A program made the position numbers and the translations under genes. Of a stretch of DNA of 64,000 nucleotides, positions 22,405-34,300 are shown piece by piece. Every line of letters starts with the position of its first letter. Position 1 is the stretch's first letter. This DNA is from Mycosarcoma maydis (lineage: Eukaryota; Basidiomycota; Ustilaginomycetes; Ustilaginales). The stretch is from NCBI RefSeq assembly GCF_000328475.2, contig NC_026486.1, positions 1-64,000 of the forward strand, written 5' to 3'. The notes under the pieces are model-generated. The model saw only the letters and a list, made by a program, of their open reading frames with translations. It did not search any database and was not told the origin of the DNA.

Positions 22405-24048
22405 TCAATGCACCAGCGGTCCTTTGTATACTCCCTTGTAGCGGCTCCAACACACGGCTGGAAAGACAAAGCTGCCCACCAAAAACACCGAAGTGTAGTT
22501 CATATTGGCGCTCGTCACAGGGTACGTCGGCGGCAGTGAAAGAAAAACGCAGAGCAGCACCGTAAAGACGATGGTGGTCACGTTGGCTGAGACAGTCAGC
22601 CACGTCGGCATCTTGAACGGTGGATTCCATGCACTTTCATATTCTGAGCCCGGCGAGTTGGTACCGACGCTGCCTGTCTTGTCAGTGCCGGTCAATGCTC
22701 TTTGTTTGCCTGCCTTCCATCTCGAGACAAGGCAGACGTAGGCAACAATCGAGTAAGACACTGCCAGCAGTTGCGTAGGTGCCGAGACGAGTGCATTGAA
22801 AGCTGCCGTATTGCCAATGTAGATCAAGCAAATCAGGCTTTGGCTGATCAACACCACCAGACCAGCACGTATCGGCGAGTCAAAGCTGGCGTTGATGGTA
22901 CCAAAGTAGCTCGAGAATGGAAATCCGCGTTGCCGAGAAAAGCCGTAGATGCACCTACTCGTGGCCATCACCACATCCGCCATGGTAATCAAGAACGAGA
23001 TCAGGGGGATCAGTAGCAAAATAATCGCTCCTGATCGCGACGTCTTGATGCGAAGGATCTCGGCAAACGGGAACCCAGTCGGTGTTGAGATAATGTCTTC
23101 GAGTTGAGGTAGCGTAAAGACGAGCACGAATGCGTATCCCAACGTCACCGAGACGCTCACCCCCAGCCCGCCAAAGATGGCCAACGGCACCTGACGTGAT
23201 GGATCGGCCATCTCTTCCGAAAAGTGGCTCGGCGCATCCATCGCCGTGGTCGCCAACGCAGCTTGCGAAAGTCCTAGCACCCACGGAACAAAGTTGTCGC
23301 CCCATCCCGACAGGTTCGTGATATCGACCAGCGCAAACTCGACCGTGTTGTAGCTGCCTCGAGACTGGATGAGCAGGGTAAGAACCACAACGAGCAAACC
23401 CACCACCGACCACGTGAACGCAAACACGTTTAGGCGTGACACCAATTTGGCTGCAAAGCTCGAAATCGCAAAGGCGAAAACAGCTGCTGCGATGCAACAC
23501 ACCGAAACGTGCCATCTCTCGATCACATACGACGGAAAGGTGAGGTTGATCATCGCTAGCAGGATCGTCGACGTGATCAGCTGGCCAGCAACGCTGAGAA
23601 ACACGTACCCCAGCAATACGGCCCAAGAAGTCACGTACGAAAGGAAACGGCCATGAAGCCGATAAACCCATGCAGCTTGACCAGAAGCGCTGGGGAATTG
23701 CGATGCAGGCTCCGCTATAGTGATAGCAGCAGCCATGTTTCCAAATCCGACAATGAGCATACCCCATACGAGCACATTGGCACCTCCGCTAGCCAACGCA
23801 GTGGCCGCGCTGGCCGAATACGCAATCCAGGTCGAGAGCGAAGTATAGGCCAGAGCAACGGCTCCAAGCGTGCTCAGCTTTTTACCCAGCACCGCTTCAC
23901 CAGCACGGTAGGTGCGTGGCTGCTCCTCGCCGCGATCTCCGACGAACGTAACGGGAGCTTGATGATCCAATTCCGAGACAGTGATCTGTGCGGCCGAGCC
24001 ATGGTGTTTCGCTGACACGCCCTTGATTTCGACGTCCATCTTGAACAT
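22405..24048 (-). CDS. APC-superfamily permease, GABA/choline/amino-acid type
   Basis: A polytopic plasma-membrane transporter of the fungal amino acid/choline family (AA_permease_2). From the first ATG at 24048 it has 547 residues; MDVEIKG three codons later is an alternative start. The cytosolic N-terminus ends in GEAVLGKKLSTLGAVALAYTSL, the family's first membrane entry. About 12 hydrophobic segments follow, with the conserved ASQFPSASGQAAWVYRL loop, DAPSHFSEEMADPSRQVP, and the late SRCIYGFSRQRGFP motif. Those signatures are typical of GABA permeases and Hnm1-like choline carriers. It lies divergent from the copper amine oxidase (about 1.4 kb between starts), which suggests uptake of an amine or amino acid later oxidised by the neighbours. 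Substrate specificity cannot be read. Confidence 0.88.
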   Translation of the reverse strand: MFKMDVEIKGVSAKHHGSAAQITVSELDHQAPVTFVGDRGEEQPRTYRAGEAVLGKKLSTLGAVALAYTSLSTWIAYSASAATALASGGANVLVWGMLIVGFGNMAAAITIAEPASQFPSASGQAAWVYRLHGRFLSYVTSWAVLLGYVFLSVAGQLITSTILLAMINLTFPSYVIERWHVSVCCIAAAVFAFAISSFAAKLVSRLNVFAFTWSVVGLLVVVLTLLIQSRGSYNTVEFALVDITNLSGWGDNFVPWVLGLSQAALATTAMDAPSHFSEEMADPSRQVPLAIFGGLGVSVSVTLGYAFVLVFTLPQLEDIISTPTGFPFAEILRIKTSRSGAIILLLIPLISFLITMADVVMATSRCIYGFSRQRGFPFSSYFGTINASFDSPIRAGLVVLISQSLICLIYIGNTAAFNALVSAPTQLLAVSYSIVAYVCLVSRWKAGKQRALTGTDKTGSVGTNSPGSEYESAWNPPFKMPTWLTVSANVTTIVFTVLLCVFLSLPPTYPVTSANMNYTSVFLVGSFVFPAVCWSRYKGVYKGPLVH

Positions 24049-25486
24049 CGATGGTTGAAAGAGTTGGCACCTCGATGTATGACACTTTTGCTTCGCTCGA
24101 GTACCGATTTGACCAGATGACGCGGCGCAGTTCGACACCAGCTAGACTAGTTATACTATCCGAGCAGCAAGGTAGTGGTGATACTAGTTTTACATGACCT
24201 ACACCGCAACCAATCCTGACAATTGCAGAGGCGAACTCACATGTCGTGGGTCTCCTGCGGCTATCGAGGCTTACCGCTATCTGGAAGGAGTTTCAAGCGG
24301 GCTTATCCATCGCTTCATCCAACATGATAGCTGTTACAAAAACGGTCATGTTACTTTGCATGGGGGGAAGGGGCTCATTCTCTACCTGGATTGGCCCCCA
24401 GATGCGAGCTTGCCAAGCTAATCCGGCCCTTCGATTCCCGAACGCGAAGCGATAAGCGATAGTCAGTATCATAATCGTGATTCAGCTTATCATGCAACAA
24501 GGGTCTGCATGGTCAGTGCAACCCGAACAGTGCGTGAGTTGCAGGGTAACGTGCTATACAGAATTGACCCGTTCACTTACAGATCCACGTACCCACATGG
24601 CGCAGCGACCAGACGTAGTCAACGCCTACCCCGCCTGCTCGAATCGACAGGCGATTGTTCCGGCCTTGTCACAAATCCAATGGCTCAATGCCTCAATGTA
24701 CGGCAAAACCAAACGCTGTCAAAGCGGTCAGCGATGGGTGCCCACCACCGCGTGACTTATATCAATGTGCAAAATACAAGCGGCGACATACGATTGGTGA
24801 ACTGATGTCCGACTGCGACTCGATCGTTTCGAGGTGTTATAGCACGGCGTTGTGGCTACACGCGGTGGCATACGAATTCGTGATTGTCACACGGCAACAA
24901 GGAAGCGAGTGTGACTATCTTGGGCTCGCAATCAAGACTGTGGCAAGCAAGCGAGCGAGCCAATCGGAACGCGCCGCTTATTTCTAAACATGCAGCGGCT
25001 TAGATTAGGCTGGACGCGAAAATGTGCGGCCTTTTCGCCTAGCGGCTGCTGCTGCTGTGGAGCTAGCTGCCTGGCACAGAGTAGCATTCTGTGAGTGATG
25101 TCTCTGCCGAGGCTCTCACCCTTGACACTTCAGCATTCCTGTTACTCGAATGGAAGGGCCAAGGTGACAATCGTGAATCACGAATGTGAATCACGAATGG
25201 CGCCAAGCGGCGCTCAGTCACAGTCATGAATATGCGATACGCTCTCGTATGGTCTGAGGGACATGCGTTCGGGTCTGCAACTTTTGTTCAGCAGCTGCTC
25301 TGAGATCCTTCTTGATACTGGCAAGAGCTTATCGCATATGGTTCCTCCTCCTCGCTCATTACATCACCACAAGCCCATGACCGTTGCTTAAAAACATAAC
25401 CTCTCGCGGCTTAAACCGCCCTTCTAACCCGTGCAACCACCCCCTTGACATCCACACCAGGCTTACAGACCAGCTTATTGATCATC
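24049..25486. other. divergent intergenic region between permease and amine oxidase
   Basis: About 1.4 kb without a supported gene; a shared control region is possible. A motif cluster (AATCGTGAATCACGAATG) lies at 25169-25200. Confidence 0.4.
25169..25200. repeat. cluster of AATCACGAATG motifs
   Basis: One inverted and two direct TCACGA-core copies separated by GTG. Confidence 0.75.
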
Positions 25487-27595
25487 ATGGCACCAACAGC
25501 AGTCGACATGACCGGCACGATCGCCGCAACTAGCGTTCCTGTCAAGGCTTTCAATCAGGTTTCTAGCGCCCAGCTGCATCCCTTGGATGATATCACACCG
25601 GCTGAAAACAAGTTGGCTGTCGAACTTGTCCGTGACTACCACCGCAATGATGGGTTCGATCCTTGGTTCAAGGCGGTTCAGCGTCAAGAGCCTCGCAAAT
25701 CCGTCCTCCTCCCTTGGCTAGACGCTTTCCACGCCGGTCAGAACCCGGCTGGCCTCCCACGCAAGATTGAAGTGCTCTACATTGAACCCGCGACGGCCAA
25801 GATTCACGAGGCAATTGTTGACGTTGCATCGCAGAGAGTTGAATCTCACACAGTCGTTCCAGGCAACCACAGAACGAATCTCGACATCACCCAGCTTGAA
25901 GCTTTCGAGGCCGAAGTGGTCAAGGATCCCATCGTCCGACAAGCACTTCAAGAACTCGGCTTGGACCCCGAGACCCCCATTGCTTCTGACCCTTGGATCT
26001 ACGGCGCTGATTCTTTCGAAGATCAACCCTACTTGATGCAATTCCTCATGTATCTCAAGTCTCCGCGCACCGGTCACGATGGCGACACGTTCCACTATTC
26101 CTGGCCTTTGCCCTTCGTGCCCGTTCTCGACGTCAACTCTGGTAAGATTGTCCGCGTCGATTGGTGTTACACTGGCGATTCTGCCGACGGCATGGTGCAC
26201 ACCTGGAAGCAGGGATGGGCCAAGAGCAACATGGAAGAGCGCGAATACATGCCTCATCTTCAGCCCAACTTCCAGCCTCGAGCCGGGCTAAAGCCCTTGG
26301 TTGTCCAGCAGCCTGAAGGACCTTCGTTTACTGTCAATGGCAAGAATGTTGAATGGCAAGGATGGAACTTCCGCATCTCTTGGACCGCTCGAGAGGGCCT
26401 GACCCTCCACGATCTTCGATTCAAGGACAGGTCCGTCTTCCACCGGCTTTCCATGTCCGAGATGACCGTCCCCTATGGAGATCCTCGGCCGCCTCTTCAC
26501 CGCAAGCAAGCTTTCGATGTGGGAGATGCCTCCTGTGGCTTTACCGCCAACAGCCTGAGCCTCGGATGCGACTGCCTCGGTGCTATCCACTACTTTGACG
26601 GTCACTTGGCCCTACCTAACGGAGAACTGCTGCAACAGCAGAACGTGGTCTGCATGCACGAGGTTGACGACGGTCTCGGCATGAAGCATACCAATTACCG
26701 AACCAACAATCCTTACGTTGTGCGTCGACGCACACTTGTGCTCCAAACCATCATCACTGTGGCCAACTACGAGTACATTTTCCTCTGGCACTTTGATCAG
26801 ACCGGTGCCATCTCGTTTGAGGTGCGCGCTACTGGTGTCCTGTCTGTGTCACCCATCGATGCGGGCAAGACTTCGCCATACGGCAATGTGGTGTCTCGTG
26901 GCGTTTTGGGAACCAACCATCAGCACATTTTCTGTGTGCGAGTCGATCCACGCATCGATGGCGATGGAAACACGGTGCACTACGAAGACAGTGTCGCTAT
27001 GCCCTTCACCACGGAAGAGGACAAGTTGGCCAACCCCTACGGAACGGGCTACACTGTTCAAAAGACGGTCCTAGATCACGAAGGCGGCGTCAACTTGGAC
27101 CCTTTCAAGAACCGAACCTTCAAAATTACCAACCCAAACAAGATCAATGCCATCTCGCAGAAACCGGTCGGCTACAAGTTGCACTTGCCAGCCACACAGC
27201 TGCTATTGGCTCACCCCGATTCTGTGGCGTATGCTCGTGCTGAATTCGCTCGGCACCATGTCTGGGTCACCAAGTACCGTGATGATGAGCTGTGGGCGGG
27301 CGGAAAGTTCACCAACCAGTCCAACGGCAAACAGGGTGGATTGGCGGCCTATTCTCAGGCCAAAGAAAGCACAGTCAACGACGACATTGTGCTTTGGGCT
27401 GTCTTCGGTCTGACGCATAACCCACGTGTCGAGGACTTCCCTGTGATGCCCATCGAGACGCTCATGATGTCGCTCAAGCCCAACGATTTCTGGGAAACGT
27501 GCCCTATTCTCGATGTTCCCACAAGCACACAAGCGGCGAACAAGTCAACATTGGTCTCGGACAGCGCCCAGTCCCAGGCATGTTGTAAAAAGTAG
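25487..27595 (+). CDS. copper amine oxidase (primary amine oxidase)
   Basis: 702 residues from the ATG at 25487; a longer frame begins at TTG. It converts a primary amine, O2 and water to aldehyde, ammonia and H2O2 using copper and topaquinone. The cofactor precursor Tyr is Y428 in TVANYEY, the catalytic base Asp is D344 in KQAFDVG, and the copper ligands are H478 and H480 in NHQHIF and H644 in LTHNPRVEDFPVMP. The N-terminal N2/N3 domains (about 30-230) and the large catalytic beta-sandwich are complete and there is no intron. The C-terminus (ACCKK) is not a classical peroxisomal SKL signal and there is no signal peptide, so the location is uncertain. The aldehyde dehydrogenase 1.5 kb downstream on the same strand can take the product, and katG nearby can remove the peroxide. 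Confidence 0.96.
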   Translation: MAPTAVDMTGTIAATSVPVKAFNQVSSAQLHPLDDITPAENKLAVELVRDYHRNDGFDPWFKAVQRQEPRKSVLLPWLDAFHAGQNPAGLPRKIEVLYIEPATAKIHEAIVDVASQRVESHTVVPGNHRTNLDITQLEAFEAEVVKDPIVRQALQELGLDPETPIASDPWIYGADSFEDQPYLMQFLMYLKSPRTGHDGDTFHYSWPLPFVPVLDVNSGKIVRVDWCYTGDSADGMVHTWKQGWAKSNMEEREYMPHLQPNFQPRAGLKPLVVQQPEGPSFTVNGKNVEWQGWNFRISWTAREGLTLHDLRFKDRSVFHRLSMSEMTVPYGDPRPPLHRKQAFDVGDASCGFTANSLSLGCDCLGAIHYFDGHLALPNGELLQQQNVVCMHEVDDGLGMKHTNYRTNNPYVVRRRTLVLQTIITVANYEYIFLWHFDQTGAISFEVRATGVLSVSPIDAGKTSPYGNVVSRGVLGTNHQHIFCVRVDPRIDGDGNTVHYEDSVAMPFTTEEDKLANPYGTGYTVQKTVLDHEGGVNLDPFKNRTFKITNPNKINAISQKPVGYKLHLPATQLLLAHPDSVAYARAEFARHHVWVTKYRDDELWAGGKFTNQSNGKQGGLAAYSQAKESTVNDDIVLWAVFGLTHNPRVEDFPVMPIETLMMSLKPNDFWETCPILDVPTSTQAANKSTLVSDSAQSQACCKK

Positions 27596-28990
27596 CTTCG
27601 TACGCAACACAATCACGATTCGTAAATGATAATTGTAGATCGTTGTACACGGTAATCACGAATGTGTCTTGCCGTGGTAACAGTCGTGAGTATACAAGAC
27701 AGGGCGTGGGCCGTGGGCCGTGGGCCGTGGGCCGTTGGCGATTTTGTAGCGGCATTAATAGACGCACGACGTGTGTTTGTCCATTTTATTATAGTCACAA
27801 GTCGTGAGTGTAAGTTATTTGGCAGTGAAGTTAGCGTGAGCGCGACTGCGATACACGATATGGGATCTCAGATGGTCTTGTCAGGTGCTTTTATGCTGCA
27901 CGCTGAGATCTCGGTCGGGTCAACTTCGCGTCTATGTAGCATTGAAGCTGAGCTTTCACATCTTTCATTGCCGAAGCCGCTCCTGGCTGTGAGTTCCGCA
28001 CTGAGGCATATGCACACGTTAGCAGAAAGGCTTCAAGGCGAGATTGAGACCACAGTTAAGCTCAGAGGATCGTCACAAACGACCAGGTCTGAATCACGAA
28101 TGTGGGCGAATGCACCTCCACAGCTGAGGACAGATGTGTGTGTCACCAATCGTGCGGACAGTCAACATCTCGACTGCATGCTTGACTTGTCGTAATTACA
28201 CTTTCACCTTCACTTGCTCTGTTTTTCTACAGCACACGCACACATACACAGCATGGGCTGCCAAGCGAGTTAGAAGAAGGCATAATTTACATACAGTATG
28301 TAACTTACACGTGTTACCCCGCTCCATGCCAGCGCCAAATATATCCGTGATTTTTGATACCATTTATTTAACTTATTTGACACTCGCGATTCGTGATTGG
28401 CGATTGACGCCAAGACACTCACGACTAAGTTAGGTGAGGTGTCACGCTGCAGCACCTCAGTCTCGCAAGCGTTGCTCCATCGGCTAAATATCCACGATTC
28501 AGGCATTTCGCAGATGCAAACACAGACAAGGACACTGAAATCTTCAGGATTCGATACGCGATACTAACTTGGCTGCTTGTCTGAAGAATCATGGATGGTT
28601 GATGTACGTCAGTTCCAATAGGTCTCTGGCCGTCGTCATCAACCAAGTGCTCTGCAAGCTTTTTTCTCAGCAAGTCGGCGGGTTGTGGCTTCCTGATGGA
28701 GCGGAGAATCAAATACTGTGACTGCAATACAGTCACCGAACAGTCCTGTCTCACCTGCACTATACAGTGTATGGAGGTAACCAACCATGCGCCGTGATAT
28801 CCCCTCGACCCCGCATTCGCAATACGTGATTCTAGCAGCAACAGCCAGCCAACTTGCGTCCAGTTGACCCGTGCACTGATTCCATCGCTTTGCTGCTCCA
28901 GCCGCCCGCGCATTCTGGCCGAATGGTCGCCACCTTCGCCAGCTGCCCTCCTTCTACAGCGCTGTCTCTGTAGTCACATGTAGTCTCGGG
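27596..28990. other. intergenic, no gene called
   Basis: Frames of 177 codons (27662-28195, +) and 162 codons (28425-28913, -) lack any recognisable domain and both cross repeat motifs. It includes a CGTGGGC repeat. Confidence 0.35.
27705..27739. repeat. tandem CGTGGGC heptamer, five units
   Basis: Four perfect CGTGGGC units plus CGTTGGC. Confidence 0.9.
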
Positions 28991-29000
28991 TATATATATA
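28991..29000 (+). promoter_or_regulatory. putative TATA element of the aldehyde dehydrogenase gene
   Basis: TATATATATA about 107-116 bases upstream of the ATG at 29107. Confidence 0.45.
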
Positions 29001-29106
29001 CACTTGCACCTGCGACGACAGCATAAGCTGCTTTCTCCCTTTGCCCACGATAACAAAGAGTTCCTCGCTTTCGTCAGCTCATCTTCCACTACTTCACGCA
29101 TCCAAA

Positions 29107-30555
29107 ATGACTGTTGGCGTTGCTTCCAAGCTGCTCGATGCGCCCTTCTCGCACGTCATCAATGGCAAGTCGGTTGACACCCAGGGCTTCAAGACGCTCG
29201 ATGTGATCGACCCTGCCACGGAGAAAGCGATTGCCCAGGTACCCATTGCCACCAAGGAAACCGTGGACCAGGCGGTCGATGCTGCCCACGCCGCTTTCCC
29301 CTCTTGGTCCAAGACCACGTGGGATGAGCGTGCTAAGCTGCTCGAACAGTATGGCGAGGAGTACAAGGCGATGCTCCCGGAGCTCGTCAAGCTGCTCACA
29401 GCTGAGCAGGGCAAGTCGATTCAATTCGCACAGCATGAATGCGAGACGATCCTGCCTTGGTTCACTGAGCTTGCAAAGGTGCGTCTCGACGAGAAGGTCG
29501 TTCACGAGAATGACACACACAAGGCAATCGAAAGATACGTTCCGCTGGGTGTGTGCGCCGGTATTGTCCCCTGGAACTTCCCTGTTCTCCTCATGCTCTG
29601 GAAAGTGACTCAGGCCATCGTCACCGGAAACTGCATCATCATCAAGCCATCACCTTTCACGCCTCTCTGCGACATCCGCATCATCGAAGCGGCGCAAAAG
29701 GTCTTCCCTCCCGGCGTTGTCCAGATCGTGGTGGGTGACGACAACCTCGGTCCCTGGATCACTGAACACCCTCGTATCCAGAAAATCTCCTTCACCGGCA
29801 GTACCGCTACCGGCAAACTCGTGGCCAAGAGCTGCTCTGCCACCCTGAAGCGATTTACGCTCGAGCTTGGAGGCAACGATCCTCTTGTCGTTCTGCCGCA
29901 ACAGAAAGATCTTGCTGCTACAGCGCAGAATGTGCTGTTGGCTGCGTTTTTCAACAGCGGTCAGGTCTGCATTGCTGCAAAGCGTATCTACATCCACGAA
30001 GACATCTACGACGAGTTCAAAGCCACGCTGGCGCAGGTAGTGCAGCACTTCAAGGTGGGTCCTGGTAATGAGGAAGGTGTCATGTTTGGTCCCATCAACA
30101 ACAAGATGCAGTACAACAAAGTGGGCGAATTCTTCGAGGAGGCCAAAAAGAACAACTTCAACCTTGTCGCTGGTGGCCAAGTGGAAGAGAAGCCGGGCTT
30201 CTTCTATCCACTCACCATTGTCGACAACCCTCCCGAGAACAGCCGACTCGTTCAGGAGGAGCCCTTCGGTCCGATCGTTCCCCTGCTCAAGTGGAAGGAC
30301 GAAGCCGATTTGGTCAAGCGCATCAACGACTCGCAATGGGGTCTCGGGGCGTCTGTGTGGTCATCTGATATCCAGGCTGCCGAGCGCATCGGTCGACAAA
30401 TCGAGAGCGGCACCATCTGGATCAACTGTCTTGTCCATCATCACCCCGCTGTGCCCTTTGGCGGTTTCAAGAGCTCCGGTATCGGCGCTGAGCACGGCAA
30501 GAACGGCTTGGGCGCATACTGCCAGGTCCAAGCACTCTGGATCCCCAAAGCCTGA
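29107..30555 (+). CDS. NAD(P)-dependent aldehyde dehydrogenase
   Basis: 482 residues from the ATG at 29107; the longer frame starts with TTG. It oxidises an aldehyde to the acid. The full ALDH fold is present: IVPWNFPVLLM with the catalytic Asn, IIIKPSPFTP, the nucleotide-binding ISFTGSTATGK, general base E253 in LELGGNDP, nucleophile C288 in NSGQVCIAAKR, and EEPFGPIVPLL. There is no targeting signal, so it is probably cytosolic, and there is no intron. It resembles broad-range aldehyde/succinate-semialdehyde enzymes. Being next to a copper amine oxidase on the same strand, it probably oxidises the aldehyde made from an amine. Its downstream neighbour, a large transcription factor, is convergent. 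Confidence 0.95.
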   Translation: MTVGVASKLLDAPFSHVINGKSVDTQGFKTLDVIDPATEKAIAQVPIATKETVDQAVDAAHAAFPSWSKTTWDERAKLLEQYGEEYKAMLPELVKLLTAEQGKSIQFAQHECETILPWFTELAKVRLDEKVVHENDTHKAIERYVPLGVCAGIVPWNFPVLLMLWKVTQAIVTGNCIIIKPSPFTPLCDIRIIEAAQKVFPPGVVQIVVGDDNLGPWITEHPRIQKISFTGSTATGKLVAKSCSATLKRFTLELGGNDPLVVLPQQKDLAATAQNVLLAAFFNSGQVCIAAKRIYIHEDIYDEFKATLAQVVQHFKVGPGNEEGVMFGPINNKMQYNKVGEFFEEAKKNNFNLVAGGQVEEKPGFFYPLTIVDNPPENSRLVQEEPFGPIVPLLKWKDEADLVKRINDSQWGLGASVWSSDIQAAERIGRQIESGTIWINCLVHHHPAVPFGGFKSSGIGAEHGKNGLGAYCQVQALWIPKA

Positions 30556-31390
30556 GTGCCAGCGTCTCTATGCGTCCGCACCTGCACGTGCTCAATGTCT
30601 CCAATCTTTCACGTTTAATCGTACCTTCTTGAATCGCAATGAATTCCACTGTGCCTGTACTATATCGAGCCACTGCTAGCGTGTGCTTATGTGAGGCGCA
30701 TTGTTCAACGCGCAGCGATGTACGCCTCGTTTCCCATGCCACCATGATTAGGCGAGCTTGGGTTGAGAATTGGTGTGACACCACGCGAACTGAGCAGTAT
30801 GTTACACGCGTCGTAGCGCCGCCGCAAGGTGGCACAGTCAGGAATGAAAGGACTTCCCCCCACAGGGGTTTGCCACACGCAGGTCGTGTGAGCAGAGCAC
30901 ACATTTTACAGGACAGCACTTTGCTTGTTATGGGTGAGCTGGATCGTATCCACTCCTCGGTCAACTTGCTGTTGAGCCGCCATTGCCATTGTGATGTGCT
31001 ATCTTGCATTTTGTGCGACTAGTGCAGCAGTCCAATACATTGCTGCCACATACGCTTGTGGCTCGTGGTCTGTGGATCAGCGTTATCGAACACCAGAGCA
31101 TCAGAAGCTACACTGAGTGCAGCACCTACACTGCAGACGCAACCTCAACCATCACTAGACATCCTGTAGCAGAACACCGTCGTCAAGAACGCTCACGAGG
31201 TGTGCTGCACACCATTCAGAACCGAGCTACGCCGCATTACCGCTGGGTGGAGCGTTTATCGCATCCAGCCTATACCGAGTCCTGTCAGGCATTGCCAACC
31301 CATTGCGTCATGCGCACACACTGCTGTCTTCAGCCACAGGATTGTGACACCGTAATCTGGCGTATGATAACTTCACATTATGGCTCCACA
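30556..31390. other. convergent intergenic region, no gene seen
   Basis: 3' regions of the aldehyde dehydrogenase and the large regulator. No supported frame. Confidence 0.45.
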
Positions 31391-34300
31391 TCAAGCTCCA
31401 GCCTGTTTTGGAGTTAGAGTTGTCAATAAATCGAGGATCTTGGCCAGTGACTGACCGATGGGCCACACACCAACGCCGTCATCTGCTCTCAACCACTTGG
31501 ACGCTAGCGACAGCAACTTTTCGGGCGCCATTGGATGCGCCAGGTTGCCCACAGACTCGAGCATAAACGTTGTCTTTCTTCCGAGCCCAGTCGACTGACG
31601 CCCATCTGACGGTGTAGTACCGGTAATGCTTGTTCCACTGGTGCTGTATGGTGATCCGCCGCCGACAGAGGAGGGTGATGTCGAAGATGCGCCCGAAGCC
31701 GAAGATCCGGCTCGCCATGCCCGCGTCTGTCCGACAGTCGCTTCATATCCAGCATGCGTCGAAGGAGCTTGAGGAGCCGTGGAGCGTGCAGGTCCGTTGA
31801 ACGCGATTCGAACAATCTGTCCTGGTGGAGCAAGTGCATCTTGCTGCAAAACGAGCACAGAGACCGCGTGCAATGCGATTGCGGCGTAAAATATGTGCAG
31901 ACATTCCACCGGCGCCCTCTGCAAGCTTTGCTTCGCCAGACGAAGCATCTGCCCGGCATGAAAAACAATCAACGCGGTCTTCCACGGCTTTGCTTGGTTG
32001 AGCTCCCGAGAAATCCGCTGTCGAGCAGCGTACATACGTGGTACACCACGTCGGCAGGAAAGCACTTGAAGCATCTCAGGAGATACCAGCTCAAAGAGCT
32101 GGATTGCATGCAGGAGCAGGTCTACGCGAGCATCTCTGGCCTGGTTGAGGCTCAACAGGTCGGTGGCGGCAGCCAGGTATCTACGCATACGCTCTTTGGC
32201 CTGCTCTTCGTCGCCGAGTAGCATCGAACAGAAGCGTACCATCTTCATTGTATGGTGCGTTGATAACATCACAGCTGATCCAACGCACAATCGATTGAAA
32301 GGCGAAAGGCGGGCGATGGCCTCCCTCTCCGCCTCGGTCACCGACGAAGGACGGCCTTGTGGTAAAGACTGCGCCGTGCGTTGAATGACGTCACATACCC
32401 AAGTCACATCCAGTTGATATGAGTTGTCAGGCCAGGTAAAGTTGCTAACATCGTTTTGGTGGACAGGCTGAGGTAGCAGACTGCCCTCACCCTCAAACAC
32501 TCTTGAGGCCGATGACAAAAAGATGGCCGTCTGTGCCCACTCAATCGCCGAGGGTGCCTCCCAGAGCCGATCGTCACACGGAAGCTTTCCGGTGAGCTCG
32601 TCGGGTGCAAATGGCTCGGGCAGATTCCAGTGAATGGAAAGCTCGGTCTCGGAGACAAGCGTTGACCAGGCAGTGCGTCGTCCAGACTCCCATGCAACCC
32701 AAGCGGTCCATCGATCCTCAAGGGTGACGTCGGCGGGGAGTCTGGGAGGCGAGATATCCTCGAGTAGCCTGCAACGTCGGATCATTGTGCAATAGGTGCC
32801 CCTGAATGCTTCGGCGTATTCCTGACGAGAGGGTACGCCGACACTACGCCAAAGCATATAGATGAGCAGAATCGACTGAAATGTAGAGGTGACGCGAGCA
32901 AGAGCGTTGTTGGAGAGCGTGGCGCGACTGACGCTCATCTGAACGAGACTGGCAAGGTAGATTCCTGCGTTACGGCTACCTGGCACTTCTGAGAAGAAGG
33001 CGCCGATGGCGCAAAGCGCAGCTAGCAAACGTGGATCACAGCGGTCGGGATGGAAGGTGACCTGGTGAATGGCAGGAAGGTACGAGTAGCAGTGGTGAAA
33101 GAAGAGCTGGAGATAGACGTTGAGGGTAGCAGCGTCGAGCGTGGCAAAGGTGTCATCGAAACGTTGCTGTTCGAGCGAGTCGATAGCTGCATTGCGGAGG
33201 TATTCGGCCATTCGCAGCATAGCGGCATGACTGACGCGTTTGACGTGCGCCATGTCTTCGGCCATGAGGTGCTCTTCGGAGGCTTTGACAAAGGAGAAGC
33301 TGGGCAACGAGTTGACCTTGATGGTCGGGTTCCATCGATTTGGCCACGCTTCGATGGCAGCTGCTCGGCGGCCCGAAGTTGACTTTTCGTTGCGTGCTGC
33401 ATTTGAAGGAAGCTCGATGTTGCTGGTTCTGTCGCTGCTGGGTACAGTGTCGGTTTTGCGCCTGGTGCCGAGCGGGTCCGATCTGGTCGAGTCGCTGGGT
33501 GCGGTGTCGTCATCGGCGAGTTCAGGGCTATTCCATCGGGATCGTCCTTCAGCGATGGTCCTGGAATCTGTTCCGGCGCTAGCGTGGACATTGTCAATGC
33601 TTTCAGGGCGCGAAGCAGTCTGCGTCTGAGGTTGGGCACTGGGACGAGGGGGAGCGAGCTGTTGCAATCGAGTCTGCGGGGTTCGCGATGGTGCATGGAT
33701 CAACTCGGCTGCAGAACTGAGTACAAAGAGCGGACTGTGGTGAGGAGCTGAGCCATCGACGGACGCATCGCGCTGATGCACAGGGGCAAGCTGCTGCTGG
33801 CGATGAGGCGGCATCGATTCTATTTGGTGAATATTGGAAGCGACAGCATCAGCAGACAGCGGAGCGAGGTCAAAGTTGGCCCAATCTTGCATTTGGGACC
33901 AATCGAGGAGCTGGGGCGCCTCGGGACTGTCTCCAAAAATCCAGTCGATCTGACCAGAGTGGGCGGTATCTGGAGCTTTGTGCCCATCGAGCCAGCCGAG
34001 AAGGTCGCTAAGCATGCGCTCGTCAATCACATCGGTAGACGGAAGCGATGAAGCTGTGTTCTGGATCATGTCGATTAGACCAGGCGTTGCGCCAATGACG
34101 TGATTGTCGACAATTGAGTTTTCGACGGAAGGCGAGGCGGTTTGGTGGTACGAGCTTGGTGTGCTAGAAGCGCCATTTGTGGAAAAGTAGGTGGAAGCCG
34201 GCATCATGGCGGCGGGGAATGAGTCTGCGTTGAAGCTCCCTTTTGAACGCGGATAGGGTGGTTGCGAGGTTTGTGCTGAACGTACTGCGTGTGCGGAAGA

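Noticed and set aside
27662..28195. 177-codon plus-strand frame
   Set aside because: Starts in the CGTGGGC repeat and has no recognisable domain.
33050..33696. Overlapping frames on both strands within the large regulator gene
   Set aside because: Out-of-frame shadows of the 1,227-aa coding sequence.
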